64,000 bases of DNA, taken from HK1 sp965202735 (lineage in GTDB: Bacteria > Pseudomonadota > Gammaproteobacteria > HK1). This document shows, in pieces, positions 63,579 through 64,000 of this stretch. Position numbers and translations under genes: made by a program. The notes under the pieces were generated by a model that did not search any database, had not been told where the DNA came from, and saw only the letters and a list, made by a program, of their open reading frames with translations. The number at the start of each line of letters is the position of its first letter. Position 1 is the first letter of the stretch. The DNA lies in NCBI GenBank assembly GCA_965202735.1, contig OZ241844.1, positions 434,001-498,000 of the forward strand, in the 5' to 3' direction.

Positions 63579-63700
63579 CAGCGATTCCCGCCAGCGCCCG
63601 GAGAGGCCGTACCGTGGTGGGATTCCGGCGCGATCTCGACCCTCGGGACGCCGGGTCGAGGGGAGCTCGGGAGCATGTTTCCGCCTGGCGGGAATCGCTG
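63579..63700 (+). mobile_element. MITE copy D (122 bp) at the amidohydrolase stop codon
   Basis: Starts CAGCGATTCCCGCCAG and ends GCGGGAATCGCTG. The 9-bp word ATGACGGTT precedes it (63570-63578) and recurs 3 bp after it (63704-63712), with an additional ATG between; this is probably a target duplication with a small change. The left duplication carries the stop codon of the amidohydrolase gene. Confidence 0.88.
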
Positions 63701-63802
63701 ATGATGACGGTTCACCCGGAGGTCATCATCCGGACAAGGTGGAAACACGAGCGGGAAATTGCCCGAAATACCGGTTGCAGCACCCGGATACCGAGGATTG
63801 CT

Positions 63803-63880
63803 TGGCGTCCCCAACGGGATTCGAACCCGTGTCGCCACCTTGAAAGGGTGATGTCCTAGGCCAGGCTAGACGATGGGGAC
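63803..63880 (-). tRNA. gltT: tRNA-Glu(UUC)
   Basis: A 78-base cloverleaf on the minus strand: acceptor GTCCCCA, anticodon loop CTTTCAA (anticodon UUC), T-arm GGTTCGAATCC, encoded CCA at 63803-63805. Follows tRNA-Ala(GGC) in the same transcription direction, a common gammaproteobacterial pair. Confidence 0.95.
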
Positions 63881-63920
63881 GGGGCATGAGGACGCCGGCT
63901 CGGCCGGCGTGCGGGGATGA

Positions 63921-63996
<76 letters not shown>

Positions 63997-64000
63997 TTGC

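Overview
The window is GC-rich chromosomal DNA that most resembles a gammaproteobacterium. The clearest marker is the block gacA/uvrY-like regulator, uvrC, pgsA, tRNA-Gly(GCC), tRNA-Cys(GCA), tRNA-Leu(UAA) at 28969-33247, an order typical of that class. A split class II ribonucleotide reductase (nrdJa plus nrdJb, as in pseudomonads) and a tRNA-Ala(GGC)/tRNA-Glu(UUC) pair agree with this. Gene content (arsenite oxidase, peptide-type ABC importer, TauD/TfdA-type oxygenase, DUF1028 protein, amidohydrolase) suggests a free-living or host-associated environmental lineage; I cannot name a genus.

Layout. 1-9287: end of a tRNA methylthiotransferase gene, nrdJab with probable NrdR boxes, acpH-like, ccmI, a TVP38 membrane protein, cyclopropane fatty acid synthase and a geranylgeranyl-reductase-type flavoprotein. 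9501-20225: an ABC-F ATPase with a pentapeptide-repeat tail, a MoxR/DUF58/BatD set in which DUF4381 and BatD are fused and both VWA genes are missing, a CPA2 antiporter, a histone-deacetylase-like hydrolase, a gamma carbonic anhydrase, a TPR protein and a quinone oxidoreductase. 20356-27513: a luciferase-like oxidoreductase cut off from its upstream DNA by a complete IS whose transposase carries an N-terminal DruA-like (DUF4338) domain, then a CoxMSL-type molybdenum hydroxylase with MoaD. 27696-33247: a LytTR regulator and the gacA-uvrC-pgsA-tRNA block, ending in a tRNA-Leu gene split by a group I intron. 33758-41935: a same-strand run of ferredoxin reductase, ferredoxin, moaA, arsenite oxidase aioB-aioA, a secreted pentapeptide-repeat protein and an aquaglyceroporin, read here as an arsenite-handling module. 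42315-49556: a homocysteine methyltransferase, a nucleotide-sugar cluster (galU, two UDP-sugar dehydrogenases, a UDP-uronate epimerase) and an M28 peptidase. 50077-63573: an oligopeptide-type ABC importer, an Fe(II)/2-oxoglutarate oxygenase, a heterodimeric ABC exporter, a DUF1028 protein and an amidohydrolase. 63803-63996: tRNA-Glu and tRNA-Ala.

Three structural themes stand out. First, four intact copies (plus one degraded) of a 122-123 bp element with CAGCRATTCCCGCC-type inverted ends; three have perfect 9-bp target duplications and the fourth has one displaced by 3 bp, so this is a non-autonomous transposable element (MITE). Second, short gene shards about 100-150 bp long (of the ABC-F gene, of aioA, and of a pterin-dependent methyltransferase absent from the window) lie in intergenic DNA. 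Third, tandem repeats sit at the ends of two ABC-protein genes, one of them with a 32-bp unit that is not a multiple of three. All identities and motif positions were read by eye; no database search or folding was run.
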